NCBI GenBank assembly: GCA_000961635.1
Contig: LADQ01000060.1
Span: forward strand, 1-53,861
Length of the DNA stretch: 53,861 nucleotides
From: Hoeflea sp. BRH_c9
Lineage (GTDB): Bacteria; Pseudomonadota; Alphaproteobacteria; Rhizobiales; Rhizobiaceae
Reading direction: 5' to 3'
The position numbers and the translations under genes are program-made. Below, piece by piece: positions 9,076 to 18,248 of this stretch; the stretch's first letter is position 1, and the number at the start of each line of letters is the position of its first letter. The notes below the pieces were generated by a model. That model ran no database searches. It was not told the origin of the DNA and saw only the letters and a list, made by a program, of their open reading frames with translations.

Positions 9076-10749
9076 CTAGGATGTCACCTCATAAAGCGTC
9101 TTGACGATCAGCGCTACATGGTGGTCCCAAGTGTATTTCGCCAGCGCTTCCTTGCGGCTGGCGGCGCCGAGGCCGGGCCGCCAATCCGGATTCTCAAGGA
9201 GCAACTCGATGCCGCGCACGAGATCGGCGACGCTGCCCGGCTCGGTCATCAGAGCGACGGCGCCGGCAGGCAGGCTCTGCCCGCTGTCCAGCGTTGTAAC
9301 GCGCGGGCTGCCGGCAAATATCTGACCGATTTGTGTAAGGTCGGAGGCGATGATTGGCCGAGCCATGGCCATGTATTCGAAAAGCTTTGTGGGAGAGCCA
9401 AAGAACGGGCTGCCATCGGCGTTGGCCACATGCGGCGATACGAAGACGTCTGAAGCAGCAAGGTGCAAAGGCGCCAGATGCTGCGGCACCAAGCCAGTCA
9501 GCGTGACATGCCCGGCGACCCCCTCGACCGACAGAATGCGTTGGACCTCTGCCATTTTGAGCCCGTCCCCGACGAGGAGGAAATGCGCCTTGGTCCGTTC
9601 AAGCAGATCCCGATGGCCTTGAACCAGGTTCACGATTGCCTGGGCGAACACGTCAACGCCGTGCCACATGCCGAAAGTCCCGATAAAGGTGATCACCGTC
9701 GCGTCCTCGGCGATGCCGTAACCCCGGCGCAAACCACGGATCTCTTCGATCGGGAAGCGGCCTGGATCGAAGACTTCCGGCTCGATGCAGTTGGGATAGC
9801 TGGCGATGCGGCGAGGCTCGACGCCGCGCTCGACCAGTTCGTCCCGCAACACGTCGGAGATCGTCACCACCACATGGGCGTGACGCAAGCACGCGTCTTC
9901 GGCCTTGAGGGCCAGGGCTCCCAGCTTGAGAGCGGCGCCCCAGTGCTTTTGCACCCACACTTCCGAGCCGTTGTACTCGATGACCAGGGGCACGCCGAAA
10001 GCGCGCGCGAGCTGCACGCCAACATAATTGCCCAGCGACAAGCGCTGATAGATGAAGGACAGCGGCTTGGATCCGAGGATCCGGCCCGCCTGTCGGCTGA
10101 AGCTCCGCTGGAAGCGATAGAGATTGACCTCGCTTGGCACACCATAGACCTGCGGCGGATCGATCTGAAAGAAAGCCGCCCTGTCGTTGACCATGACGGG
10201 CCGCTCCACTGCCAGCACGTTGAGACCTAGGCCGCGGCGCAGAAAGGCGTTGATCACGCCCGAAACGTGACCGACCGAGCCGCCTGCCTTGATGCCAAAC
10301 CAGAGATTGGTCTTCAAATAGGCGACATCGCCGATCGCCGGCCTGGCGGTCTGCCGGTCCTGGCGCATGAGCCGTCCGAGCTCGAACCAGCACTTGAGCG
10401 CCGCCACCGCGCCCGCAACGGAGGCGAGCGCGGACCGGAACAACGAACCCAACGCGGCGAAGCGATGCAGTCGACGCCGCTGCAATCCTGGATCGATCAC
10501 TTCGATGATGCGCGCATCGGCCGCGGCTGCGAGGGCACTCAGGAGCGGCAGCAGGGCACTGCTGTTGTCGTCCTCCAAAGGGATAATGAGGCGTTCCGCC
10601 CCAAGGTTTCGCAACTGGCGAAACATCTGGAATATGGACTTGCTGCGCAGTTCCGAGACCGTCAAGAACGTCAATGGCTGATCGAACAGGGCCTCGACAC
10701 GCTTCCGATAGTCGCCCGAAAGGGGATAGGCAACCAGGGCGATGATCAT
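9076..10749 (-). CDS. Glycosyltransferase family 4 protein
   Basis: A 557-residue GT-B fold glycosyltransferase. The C-terminal half (about residues 340-550) holds the family-4 donor-binding region, with TFIGTFGMWHGVDVF, LVGDGLKMAEVQ, and the E-x7-E-type segment SPTKLFEYMAMARPIIASD. The N-terminal half is longer than in typical GT4 enzymes, with about 110 extra residues including a hydrophobic stretch near residues 95-115. It acts in the cytoplasm, adding a sugar from a nucleotide donor to the undecaprenyl-linked repeat unit; sugar specificity is unknown. Its start codon overlaps the stop of the flippase gene (ATGA, 10746-10749), with a GGAG about 8 bases upstream, so the two are translationally coupled. 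It lies fourth from the end of the leftward operon. Confidence 0.88.
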   Translation of the reverse strand: MIIALVAYPLSGDYRKRVEALFDQPLTFLTVSELRSKSIFQMFRQLRNLGAERLIIPLEDDNSSALLPLLSALAAAADARIIEVIDPGLQRRRLHRFAALGSLFRSALASVAGAVAALKCWFELGRLMRQDRQTARPAIGDVAYLKTNLWFGIKAGGSVGHVSGVINAFLRRGLGLNVLAVERPVMVNDRAAFFQIDPPQVYGVPSEVNLYRFQRSFSRQAGRILGSKPLSFIYQRLSLGNYVGVQLARAFGVPLVIEYNGSEVWVQKHWGAALKLGALALKAEDACLRHAHVVVTISDVLRDELVERGVEPRRIASYPNCIEPEVFDPGRFPIEEIRGLRRGYGIAEDATVITFIGTFGMWHGVDVFAQAIVNLVQGHRDLLERTKAHFLLVGDGLKMAEVQRILSVEGVAGHVTLTGLVPQHLAPLHLAASDVFVSPHVANADGSPFFGSPTKLFEYMAMARPIIASDLTQIGQIFAGSPRVTTLDSGQSLPAGAVALMTEPGSVADLVRGIELLLENPDWRPGLGAASRKEALAKYTWDHHVALIVKTLYEVTS

Positions 10750-12026
10750 GATGTTTCTCCAGGTTGAACGGATTTTCGGGCAACCATACCGGAAGAGCGA
10801 TCATTTCGATCCTGGCTCATGGCCACGAGGACCATCAAAACCAGCAAAACGCCATAGGACATGGACAGCGCTCCGGCCGCGCCCACCGCTTGGTGGATCG
10901 GAATGAGATACCATGCAGCGCCGGCCATCGTCGCAGAGGCTCCGAACCAAGGCAGGAAAGTCCGCCAAGGCATGCCGCACGCCGCCATATATTGCGAGAC
11001 GACGCTCGCCGCGCCCAGGAAAAGGCTGCCCGGCAACATAGCGTACACGACGGGCAGCGACGGTGCGAAATCCTGACCAAAGGCCAGACGAACAAACGGA
11101 CCTGCAAGCAATGCTGCAACTATGCAGGAGAGCAACCCCAGCACGGTCACGAGCCTGGTGATGCGCAGCATCTCTCCATATCGCCCGGATTGCTGCCGGA
11201 TGAAATGCGGAAAGACAACCAGCGAAATCGAGGTCGGCAGTATCGCCAGCGCGTCGCCAATTTGCACCGCAATGGAATAATAGCCGATCTCGGCATTGCC
11301 GGATGCGGCCTGGAGAATGAAAACATTAGCCCGGGCCACGCCATAGCCGATCAGAGTAATCAGAAAAGCGCGAAAGGAATAATTCAGTGACATCCTGAAG
11401 ACATCCAGCCGCGGTCGCGGACTGAAGGCGCGTCTTCTGAGAAGCACGATTCCGGCGATAAGGCAAAACAGCAGACTGGCCAGGATCGATCCCGCCAGCA
11501 GGGTTTCCGGAGCGCCATTCAGCCACGCAGCGATGAGAATGGCTGGCACCACCGACAGGTTCGACCCGATTTGCAGCAGGTTGAAGGCGACCAGGCGTTG
11601 CATGCCGACCAGAAGATTGCTGAACAGCATGAAGAACAGGCTGCTGGTCCCAAGCAGCACGGCCAGGAGCATCAGCAGGTTGGGTGCCCGCTCCGGTCCG
11701 GTCACGATCGAGACAACGAGGCCGGCCACGATGAAGACCAGCAGCGAGAGCCAGGCGCTGTTGGCTGCCAGCGGACCGACATTGGATGGTTCGCGCGCAA
11801 CGAAATAGGTGTTCGACGACGCAAAGCCAAGGCTGCCGAACTGGGTAACCAAGGTCGCCACCGTCAGGGCATAGAAATAAACTCCGCGCCCCTCGGGACC
11901 CAGAATGCGAGCGGTAATAATGGAGGTCGCAAGTCCGGCCACGAGGATAACGAGGCGCGTGAAGATGGTAAGCACCGCTTCACTGCCGATAGCACTGAAC
12001 GATTTCGGCCAAAGCGACAGTCTCAT
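10746..12026 (-). CDS. Wzx-like polysaccharide flippase (MOP superfamily)
   Basis: A 426-residue integral membrane protein from ATG 12026 (MRLSLWPKSFSAIGSEAVLTI). The frame is open further upstream, but that stretch lies inside the preceding gene and is not protein-like. About twelve hydrophobic helices are visible, and the first loop has the MOP/Wzx-like segment RILGPEGRGVYFYALTVATLV. The family flips undecaprenyl-diphosphate-linked oligosaccharide repeat units to the periplasm. It starts 4 bases after the stop of the heparinase-fold gene and ends overlapping the GT4 start, so it is embedded in a tightly packed operon. It is the only full-length flippase in the window and probably serves the whole island. 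Confidence 0.87.
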   Translation of the reverse strand: MRLSLWPKSFSAIGSEAVLTIFTRLVILVAGLATSIITARILGPEGRGVYFYALTVATLVTQFGSLGFASSNTYFVAREPSNVGPLAANSAWLSLLVFIVAGLVVSIVTGPERAPNLLMLLAVLLGTSSLFFMLFSNLLVGMQRLVAFNLLQIGSNLSVVPAILIAAWLNGAPETLLAGSILASLLFCLIAGIVLLRRRAFSPRPRLDVFRMSLNYSFRAFLITLIGYGVARANVFILQAASGNAEIGYYSIAVQIGDALAILPTSISLVVFPHFIRQQSGRYGEMLRITRLVTVLGLLSCIVAALLAGPFVRLAFGQDFAPSLPVVYAMLPGSLFLGAASVVSQYMAACGMPWRTFLPWFGASATMAGAAWYLIPIHQAVGAAGALSMSYGVLLVLMVLVAMSQDRNDRSSGMVARKSVQPGETS

Positions 12027-12030
12027 CCCC

Positions 12031-14049
12031 CTAATCTCCCGGCACGAGGGCAAGTTGGAAGGGCCGAAGCGCGCCGGTTCTGCGCCAGACCAGGCGTTGC
12101 GTGGGGATGGCGATCCCGTATGAGGGAGAAACCCGGGCCGGTTCGATCTCGACAGTCCAATCCGCTTCGCCGTGCCAGCTGACAACGAAGGACTTGCCGC
12201 CCGCGGCAAGAAGCACCTTGCCCGGTGTGTCGATCCGCGCGTTGACGCCCACGGCAAGCAGCAGCGGTATCTCCACCGCATGCGGCGCGGATGACGGCGA
12301 CAGGAACCGGTCTTCCATGGTCAGTCGGTGCGTCGCATGCTCGAGGCTGAGACGCCGGCGCACCCGGACCGGGGCAGCAAGACGCTCGTACCCGGAATGA
12401 CTCCCCTCGAACACGTCTTCGGTGTTGCCCGGTCGCCATTCATGAACTTCCGGGACGGCATCATAGGTCAAATTCCATAAATTCTCAGGGCTGATGAAGC
12501 GGTTGATCTCCAGGCCGTCCAGCCGGGGGGTATTGTGGTAGGCGGTCGACCGGAACAGATTCCGGTCCACCGCCGAGGCTGTATAAAGATAGGCGCCGGC
12601 GTCAGTTATGAGATGGACATTTTCCAGGACTGCGTCAAAGGAGAGGCAATCATTGTGGCCGTGTCCACCGCGCCCGGCGAGCCCGATGGGTCCGCAATCG
12701 ACAAATACATGGTCGCGGTCATTGGCCATGATATAATTGCCGCCCTGCGGGAAGGCCGCAGAGGTGCGCGGCCCGGGTCGTCGGCTGCTCATGGCCGCGG
12801 TCCGTTCAGGTCCGAACACAAAGAGCATCTCGGCCACGGGGCCGCCTCGATAGGCGACCGCCAAGGCCTCCGCGCCGAAGGTTTCCGCGATCAGGGCCAC
12901 GAGATACCGATGGTCGTTGATCGGCTGCACGCCAAGCGGAAGCGTTCGCGCGTCATCGGCATCCCCCACGAGCGGCACCGTGCCATCGTCGCGCGCATAG
13001 GAAGCCGTGAATTCACCCATGGCGATGACGCGGCTGCGATAGTCTTCCGGTACAGGCAAACCCAGGGTGAGGCGAAAGATGGCCGGGAAGAGGAAAAGTT
13101 CGGCAACGAGGCGGTGGTAGGGCACCGACGCTTCGTAATCCACGCCATCGGGCGTCACTTGAAGCGGCAGTTCCTCCGAGAGTATTCGCCACCCGAGTTC
13201 GTGCCACCTTGGCGCATCCGTGCCCGCGCCGAAAAACAAGCCTGCGAAAACCAGTCCGGCAGCATCGGCGGTATAGTGATTGCCGTTCACCTCGGACTTT
13301 TCGAGGTTGCGTTCAACAAAGCGCCCATGGAGATAGAGGCTCGAAAGGAATTTTTCGCGAAACCCCGCATCCGCCCAGGCCGTGCTGTCATGAAGGGCGT
13401 GGAACATCCAGGTCCACGTCATGAGGCGCAGCGCCACATCCATGGTGCAGGACCAGTTGACGCTCATGGCATAGGGATTGGCGTCAATCCACTCCTCGAT
13501 CACCGTCCGCACGCAGGTCGCGTATCGTTCGTCCCGATCCAGCAGATAGACCTGCGCCGCCGGCAACAGCCATTGCATGCGCGACAGTTCCCAGGGAAGC
13601 TTGACGTCGCTGGGCTTGTCGAGGTTGCTGTATTCGATGTCCTTGCAGAAACGTGGCGCCCAGCCGATGCCTGTCTTTATGTCCGTGTGCCAGTCGATCG
13701 GCGTGCCAAGCTGGACATCCACCGCTCCGAGCAGGGTGACCCGGCGCGCCAGCGCCGCTTCGGCCCTTTCGCGCAGCAGGGCAGCCTCGGCCTCCGGGAG
13801 ATGTGCACGCCAGTTGATACCGCGTGGCAGTATGAAGGGCCTGGCGGCAAGATCGCGCCAGAGCTGATCCATGGATGAGGCCCCGAGTGCTGCCAGGAGT
13901 TGGCGCTCGCCGAAATTCCTCGCCAGGCGCGGCGCCGAAAACCGTTGTCCCTGCGCCGCTGCTTCATGCACAAGTCTTTGCCAGACAACACGCGGCGGCT
14001 TCCGGAGCGCGCGCCGCCCCAGATCAACAATGCGTGCGAGACGCTTCAT
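12031..14049 (-). CDS. Heparinase II/III-fold protein in a glycan biosynthesis operon
   Basis: A 672-residue protein with an alpha/alpha-toroid N-terminal domain (about residues 60-340) and a heparinase II/III-like beta-sandwich C-terminal domain (about 375-640). Likely active-site segments are kept: EVNGNHYTADAAG (Asn-His), GRGGHGHNDCLSFDA, and FRSTAYHNTPRLDG. The family includes polysaccharide lyases, and the related fold occurs in dermatan-sulfate C5-epimerase. There is no recognisable signal peptide, since the N-terminus is basic (MKRLARIVDLGRRALRKPPR), so it is probably cytoplasmic or membrane-peripheral, which is odd for a lyase. Its ATG overlaps the stop of the upstream amidotransferase gene by one base (TGATG). 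I infer a glycan-modifying or -editing role; epimerase rather than lyase is a possibility. Confidence 0.82.
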   Translation of the reverse strand: MKRLARIVDLGRRALRKPPRVVWQRLVHEAAAQGQRFSAPRLARNFGERQLLAALGASSMDQLWRDLAARPFILPRGINWRAHLPEAEAALLRERAEAALARRVTLLGAVDVQLGTPIDWHTDIKTGIGWAPRFCKDIEYSNLDKPSDVKLPWELSRMQWLLPAAQVYLLDRDERYATCVRTVIEEWIDANPYAMSVNWSCTMDVALRLMTWTWMFHALHDSTAWADAGFREKFLSSLYLHGRFVERNLEKSEVNGNHYTADAAGLVFAGLFFGAGTDAPRWHELGWRILSEELPLQVTPDGVDYEASVPYHRLVAELFLFPAIFRLTLGLPVPEDYRSRVIAMGEFTASYARDDGTVPLVGDADDARTLPLGVQPINDHRYLVALIAETFGAEALAVAYRGGPVAEMLFVFGPERTAAMSSRRPGPRTSAAFPQGGNYIMANDRDHVFVDCGPIGLAGRGGHGHNDCLSFDAVLENVHLITDAGAYLYTASAVDRNLFRSTAYHNTPRLDGLEINRFISPENLWNLTYDAVPEVHEWRPGNTEDVFEGSHSGYERLAAPVRVRRRLSLEHATHRLTMEDRFLSPSSAPHAVEIPLLLAVGVNARIDTPGKVLLAAGGKSFVVSWHGEADWTVEIEPARVSPSYGIAIPTQRLVWRRTGALRPFQLALVPGD

Positions 14050-16049
14050 CAGCGATCAATCCAGTAATCATACCAGGAAGCGACATTGAAGAGGGTCCAG
14101 ATATAAAGACTGTTGTCTTCCTTGTTCGACTGGTGCGCCGCGATCATGCGTTCGATCTCGGCGCGCTTGAAGTACCCCTGATCCAGAAGATGCGAGCCAA
14201 GGATGACGTCGCGGGCGGTATCGCCGAAGCTGCCGCGCAACCACTCGCTCATGGGTGCCCCGAAGCCCTGCTTCTTGCGGTAGATAAGGTCGTGCGGCAG
14301 CAGATCCTCGACCGCCTTCTTCAGCAGGTATTTTGGCTCGTTGCCCTTGACCTTCCATTTCTGCGGAATGTCCATCGAGAATTCGACGAGTTTATGATCG
14401 AGGAACGGGACGCGGGCTTCAAGCGAACTTGTCATGGTGATCTTGTCGACGCGCATCAGCAGAAGTTCCGGCAGCCGCAGCCGGAACTCGTTGTAGATCA
14501 TGCGCGTGAGTGGGTCCTGGCCGGGATGCGCCGCGTCGAATGGCTCGAGGAAGGACTTGATGACATTGAAGGTATCTGTCTCCTCGTAGGAGGACGGCAG
14601 AAGGCCGGTGGCGCGCATGTCGGGATCGACGTGACACGGCTTGAAGGCCCCGGCATTGACCAATTCCTGCTTCATGCTCTCCCAGAAGACGGTCGCGCCG
14701 CTCCAGAAATGCTCGCGATTGCGCGCGGCCCGGTCAATGATGTCCGCATAGACGCGCAAAGAAGGCCGCATCCTGGCGGCCAGGCCCGCGACCCCGGCCA
14801 CGCCATGCTGGGCAAAGCCCGGCAAGATTGACCGGAACGGCTGCCAGTAGCGCCGGTAAAGATCGAGATAGCCCATATAGCCGGAGTAGCCGCAGAACTG
14901 TTCATCGGCGCCTTCGCCAACCTGGATCACGGTGACCCCGTTGTCCTTGGCAAGCTTGGAAACGAAGTGGAGCGGGATGCAGACCCAGTCCGCGATCGGC
15001 TCGTCCTGATGATGGACCAGCGTCTCGAGATAGCCGATCATGTCGGCTTCCTGGATCAGGATTTCGTGATGCTGCGTTTTGTACTGGTCGGCGATGCGCC
15101 GCGCATGGTCGAGTTCATTGAGATGCTGGTGGTCGCTGAAGCCGATGGTGAAGGTGCGCACCGGCCCGTTGCTGTGCTTGCTCATCAGCGCCACGTTGGT
15201 CGACGAATCGACGCCGCCGGAAAGGAAAACGCCGACCGGAACGTCGGACATCATGCGCTTGGCGACCGCATCCTCAAGCCGGGACCGGATGCCCGTCACA
15301 TAAAAATCCTCCAGCGCCTTGTCGGACAGGTTGCTGGTTTCGGAAGGGTCGATGCCCGCGCCAGGCACGGCATCCCAATAGCGCCCCGACGTGATCTTGC
15401 CCTGCTCTACCTCGAGCCAATGACCGGCAGGCAGCTTCCAGATGCCTGCAAACATGGTTTGCGGCGCCGGAGATGTCAAAAAACTCAGGTAGTGATAGAG
15501 CGCCATCGGGTCGATCGCGCGGCCCACGGCAGGATGTTCAAGCAGCGACTTTATTTCCGAGGCGAAGACGAAGGTGCCATCGGCAACCGAAAAACACAGC
15601 GGCTTGACACCAATGCGGTCCCGCGCCAGCGACAATTTGTGCTTCTTTTCGTCCCAGATGGCGAAGGCATAGTCGCCCTCGATCCGGTTCAACAGCTCCG
15701 CCAAACCCCAGTGGCGGAATCCGTGCAGCAGCACTTCCGTATCGGAATGGTCGGTCATGAAGCTGATGCCGGCCTGGCGAAGTTCGGCGCGCAATATCGC
15801 GTGATTGTATATTTCGCCGTTGAAGGTCACGGTGAGGTCGCCGCCGTCATGCATCGGCTGGTTGGCGGCCTCACTGAGATCGATGATCGAAAGCCGCCGA
15901 TGGCCAAGCGCGGTGCGCCCGTCCGCGGACATCCACGCCCCGCCGCCATCGGGACCGCGATGCCGCATCACATCGCGCATGCGCAGCAATACGTCCTGAT
16001 CCACAGGCGCTGTATTCCTGTAGTTGAAAATTCCCGTTATGCCGCACAT
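14049..16049 (-). CDS. Asparagine synthase-type glutamine amidotransferase
   Basis: A 666-residue class B asparagine-synthetase-like enzyme. ATG 16049 gives MCGITGIF, placing the nucleophilic Cys2 of the glutaminase domain correctly; an upstream in-frame ATG at 16061 would bury it. The glutaminase domain (about residues 2-210) shows RHRGPDG, NGEIYNH and SDTEVLLHG. The synthetase domain has the ATP-binding PP-loop SGGVDSS at about residues 277-283. The enzyme family moves ammonia from glutamine onto an ATP-activated carboxylate. Inside this operon, after the UDP-ManNAcA genes, the likely acceptor is a uronic acid, giving a uronamide as proposed for WbpS-like O-antigen enzymes. Plain asparagine synthesis remains possible. 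Confidence 0.88.
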   Translation of the reverse strand: MCGITGIFNYRNTAPVDQDVLLRMRDVMRHRGPDGGGAWMSADGRTALGHRRLSIIDLSEAANQPMHDGGDLTVTFNGEIYNHAILRAELRQAGISFMTDHSDTEVLLHGFRHWGLAELLNRIEGDYAFAIWDEKKHKLSLARDRIGVKPLCFSVADGTFVFASEIKSLLEHPAVGRAIDPMALYHYLSFLTSPAPQTMFAGIWKLPAGHWLEVEQGKITSGRYWDAVPGAGIDPSETSNLSDKALEDFYVTGIRSRLEDAVAKRMMSDVPVGVFLSGGVDSSTNVALMSKHSNGPVRTFTIGFSDHQHLNELDHARRIADQYKTQHHEILIQEADMIGYLETLVHHQDEPIADWVCIPLHFVSKLAKDNGVTVIQVGEGADEQFCGYSGYMGYLDLYRRYWQPFRSILPGFAQHGVAGVAGLAARMRPSLRVYADIIDRAARNREHFWSGATVFWESMKQELVNAGAFKPCHVDPDMRATGLLPSSYEETDTFNVIKSFLEPFDAAHPGQDPLTRMIYNEFRLRLPELLLMRVDKITMTSSLEARVPFLDHKLVEFSMDIPQKWKVKGNEPKYLLKKAVEDLLPHDLIYRKKQGFGAPMSEWLRGSFGDTARDVILGSHLLDQGYFKRAEIERMIAAHQSNKEDNSLYIWTLFNVASWYDYWIDR

Positions 16050-16112
16050 ATCATCTTCCAATGGCTGCGGCGGTCGCCGTGTTTGACGCCGCCGATCAAG
16101 TCACGTTTTGCA

Positions 16113-18248
16113 CTACGTCTTCGCAATCTGCGATTCGACGGCAAGGGCAGCACGACTGACTTCGAGCTGCTCCTTGAGCGATATCGGCCAGGTTGAGGGC
16201 GACTTCATGGCTGCTGCAAGAGCTTCCAGTTCCTCGAACTGTCCCTTCTGCGCGGACCCGGCCGACCAGCTCGCCTTCTTGAGGCCGGAAAACCGGACTG
16301 ACTGATAGTCATCAAGCTCGGCCACCTTGCCGTCAGCGAAGACGTCCATCCTCTCCTTGGGATGAGACTTGTCGCCGAGCGCGGTGTAGGTGAGCGAACA
16401 GACCGATCCATCCTCGAAGCTTAGGACGGCGGTGAAATTGTCATTGCGCCGCCACTGATTGCCCTGGGGCTGTATGGCCCGCGCTGTCACGTCAACGATG
16501 GGGGCGCCGACAAGCGCCCTGAAAGTATCGTAGATGTGGCAAGCTTCGCCGATATTCCGCCCGCCGCCTTCTTCCGTATGGACCCAGTGGTCGGTGGGTA
16601 TATAGCCCGCATTCATTCGGTAGGTTGCCATCAGCGGCGTCGACCGTTCGGCAAAGCCCTTCTGAATGGCGCGGATGGCCGGGGAAAACCGGCGATTGAA
16701 GCCGGTCATCAGGAGGGGGCCCTTGCCGGCAGGCAGTCCGTTGTAGAAGTTTTCGATCGCGGACAGTTCGTCTTCGGTGAGGGCCAGCGGCTTCTCGACG
16801 AATACGCTCTTTCCCGCTTCCAGCGCCTTGAGCACCATGGGAGCATGGAGATTATGGCGCGTGGCGATGATAACGAGGTCGATATCGCCATCGGATAGCA
16901 GCTCGTCGTAGTCAGTCGTCGCGAAATTGGCCTCGTACTGAGTCGCAATGGCCTTGGCGTTTGACCCGGTCCGGCTCATCACGGCGCGAAGCCGGAAATG
17001 CTCGCGGAGTTTGACCATGTTGGGCAGGTGCATGCCTTGCGCGAATCCGCCGGCGCCGGCGAGGCCGACATTGATGGTGTCGCGGCTGACAGGAGTCGAC
17101 CGCAATTCGACGCGACGGGTGACCGGCGCCTCTTCGTCGTATTTGAGCAGGACGATGAGTTCGTTGCGCTCTTTGTTCTTGAGCGCTGAATAGGCAGCGT
17201 CGGCCTGGTCCACCGGGAAAGGTTCGGCGATCAACCCTTCAAGGTTTATCGCACCGCTAGCTATCAGATCGAGATAGGCCGCCATGTTGCGGTTCTCGGT
17301 CCAGCGCACGAAGGCGATGGGGTAGTCCTGGCCGCCTTCTTCATAAGCGGGATCATAGCGGCCCGGGCCATAGGAGGTCGACACCAGGAAATCGAGTTCC
17401 TTGGCGTATATGTCCGAGCGCTTGAGGCCCAAGCCGACATCACCCACCAGGATGGCCCGGCCTTTCTTGCGGCAGGCCTGGAAAGCCTGACTGATGACCT
17501 CGTCGCTCGGCGTCGCGGCCGTGACAATGACGGCGTCGGCGCCGTAGCCATCGGTCAGGCGCCGCACCTGGGCAACATAATCCTGATCGGTTGGATCGAT
17601 GGTGCGCCAGATCCCCTTGTCGCGGGCCAGCTTGAGCCTGTCCTGGGCAATATCGGTGCCGATGACGCGGCAGCCGTTGGCGGTCAGCATCTGCGCCGTC
17701 ATTTGCCCCAGAACGCCGAGGCCGACGACGACGACAGTTTCGCCAAGGGTGGGAGCGGCACGGCGCACGCCCTGCAGCGCAATGGCGCCGAGCGTTACGG
17801 TGGAGGCATGCTCGCTGCTGACCTGGTCAGGAATGCGGACGGCCAGGTTGACCGGCACATCGATCAGTTCGGCATGGTTGGCGATGCCCGCGCCGGCGCA
17901 GGCGACGCGGTCGCCGACCGAAAACCCCTCGACCCGCGAGCCCAAGGCAATGATCCGGCCGGCAGCGGAATAGCCCGTGGGGCTCCCCGCCGAGAGCTTG
18001 CCGCGAACGCGGTCCATGGTGCGCTTGACACCCTGGTCGCGCATCATCTCCAAAACCCGCGCCACGTTTTCAGGCTGTTTCAGCGCGCGCCGATAAAGCG
18101 GCATGCCGGACATCGAAACGCCGGAGAGTTCCGTCCCGGCGCTGATGCACGAATACTCGACCCGCACCAGGATGTTCCTGTCTCCAACATGCGGAGCCGG
18201 CACGTTTTCGACAATAACGCCGCCGCCCTTGATTAAAACCTGTTTCAA
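16113..18248 (-). CDS. Two-domain oxidoreductase: alcohol-dehydrogenase-like plus Gfo/Idh/MocA (copy 1)
   Basis: An approximately 711-residue fusion, homologous end to end to the protein at 5111-7273. The dehydrogenase-like half has GLGVLG near residue 176. The Gfo/Idh/MocA half has a GLAGAGGFAQGMHLPN nucleotide-binding start near residue 397 and EKPLAL near 490. The catalytic zinc motif is replaced by CISAGTELSG, and the structural zinc lobe by a helical insert. I chose TTG 18248 (MKQVLIKGGG) because it overlaps the wecC stop as TTGA, mirroring ATGA coupling, and matches the family's MKQVL-type N-terminus; TTG 18263 and GTG 18254 are alternatives. It follows wecC directly, so its substrate may be linked to the uronic-acid sugar; the reaction is unknown. 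Confidence 0.85.
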   Translation of the reverse strand: MKQVLIKGGGVIVENVPAPHVGDRNILVRVEYSCISAGTELSGVSMSGMPLYRRALKQPENVARVLEMMRDQGVKRTMDRVRGKLSAGSPTGYSAAGRIIALGSRVEGFSVGDRVACAGAGIANHAELIDVPVNLAVRIPDQVSSEHASTVTLGAIALQGVRRAAPTLGETVVVVGLGVLGQMTAQMLTANGCRVIGTDIAQDRLKLARDKGIWRTIDPTDQDYVAQVRRLTDGYGADAVIVTAATPSDEVISQAFQACRKKGRAILVGDVGLGLKRSDIYAKELDFLVSTSYGPGRYDPAYEEGGQDYPIAFVRWTENRNMAAYLDLIASGAINLEGLIAEPFPVDQADAAYSALKNKERNELIVLLKYDEEAPVTRRVELRSTPVSRDTINVGLAGAGGFAQGMHLPNMVKLREHFRLRAVMSRTGSNAKAIATQYEANFATTDYDELLSDGDIDLVIIATRHNLHAPMVLKALEAGKSVFVEKPLALTEDELSAIENFYNGLPAGKGPLLMTGFNRRFSPAIRAIQKGFAERSTPLMATYRMNAGYIPTDHWVHTEEGGGRNIGEACHIYDTFRALVGAPIVDVTARAIQPQGNQWRRNDNFTAVLSFEDGSVCSLTYTALGDKSHPKERMDVFADGKVAELDDYQSVRFSGLKKASWSAGSAQKGQFEELEALAAAMKSPSTWPISLKEQLEVSRAALAVESQIAKT

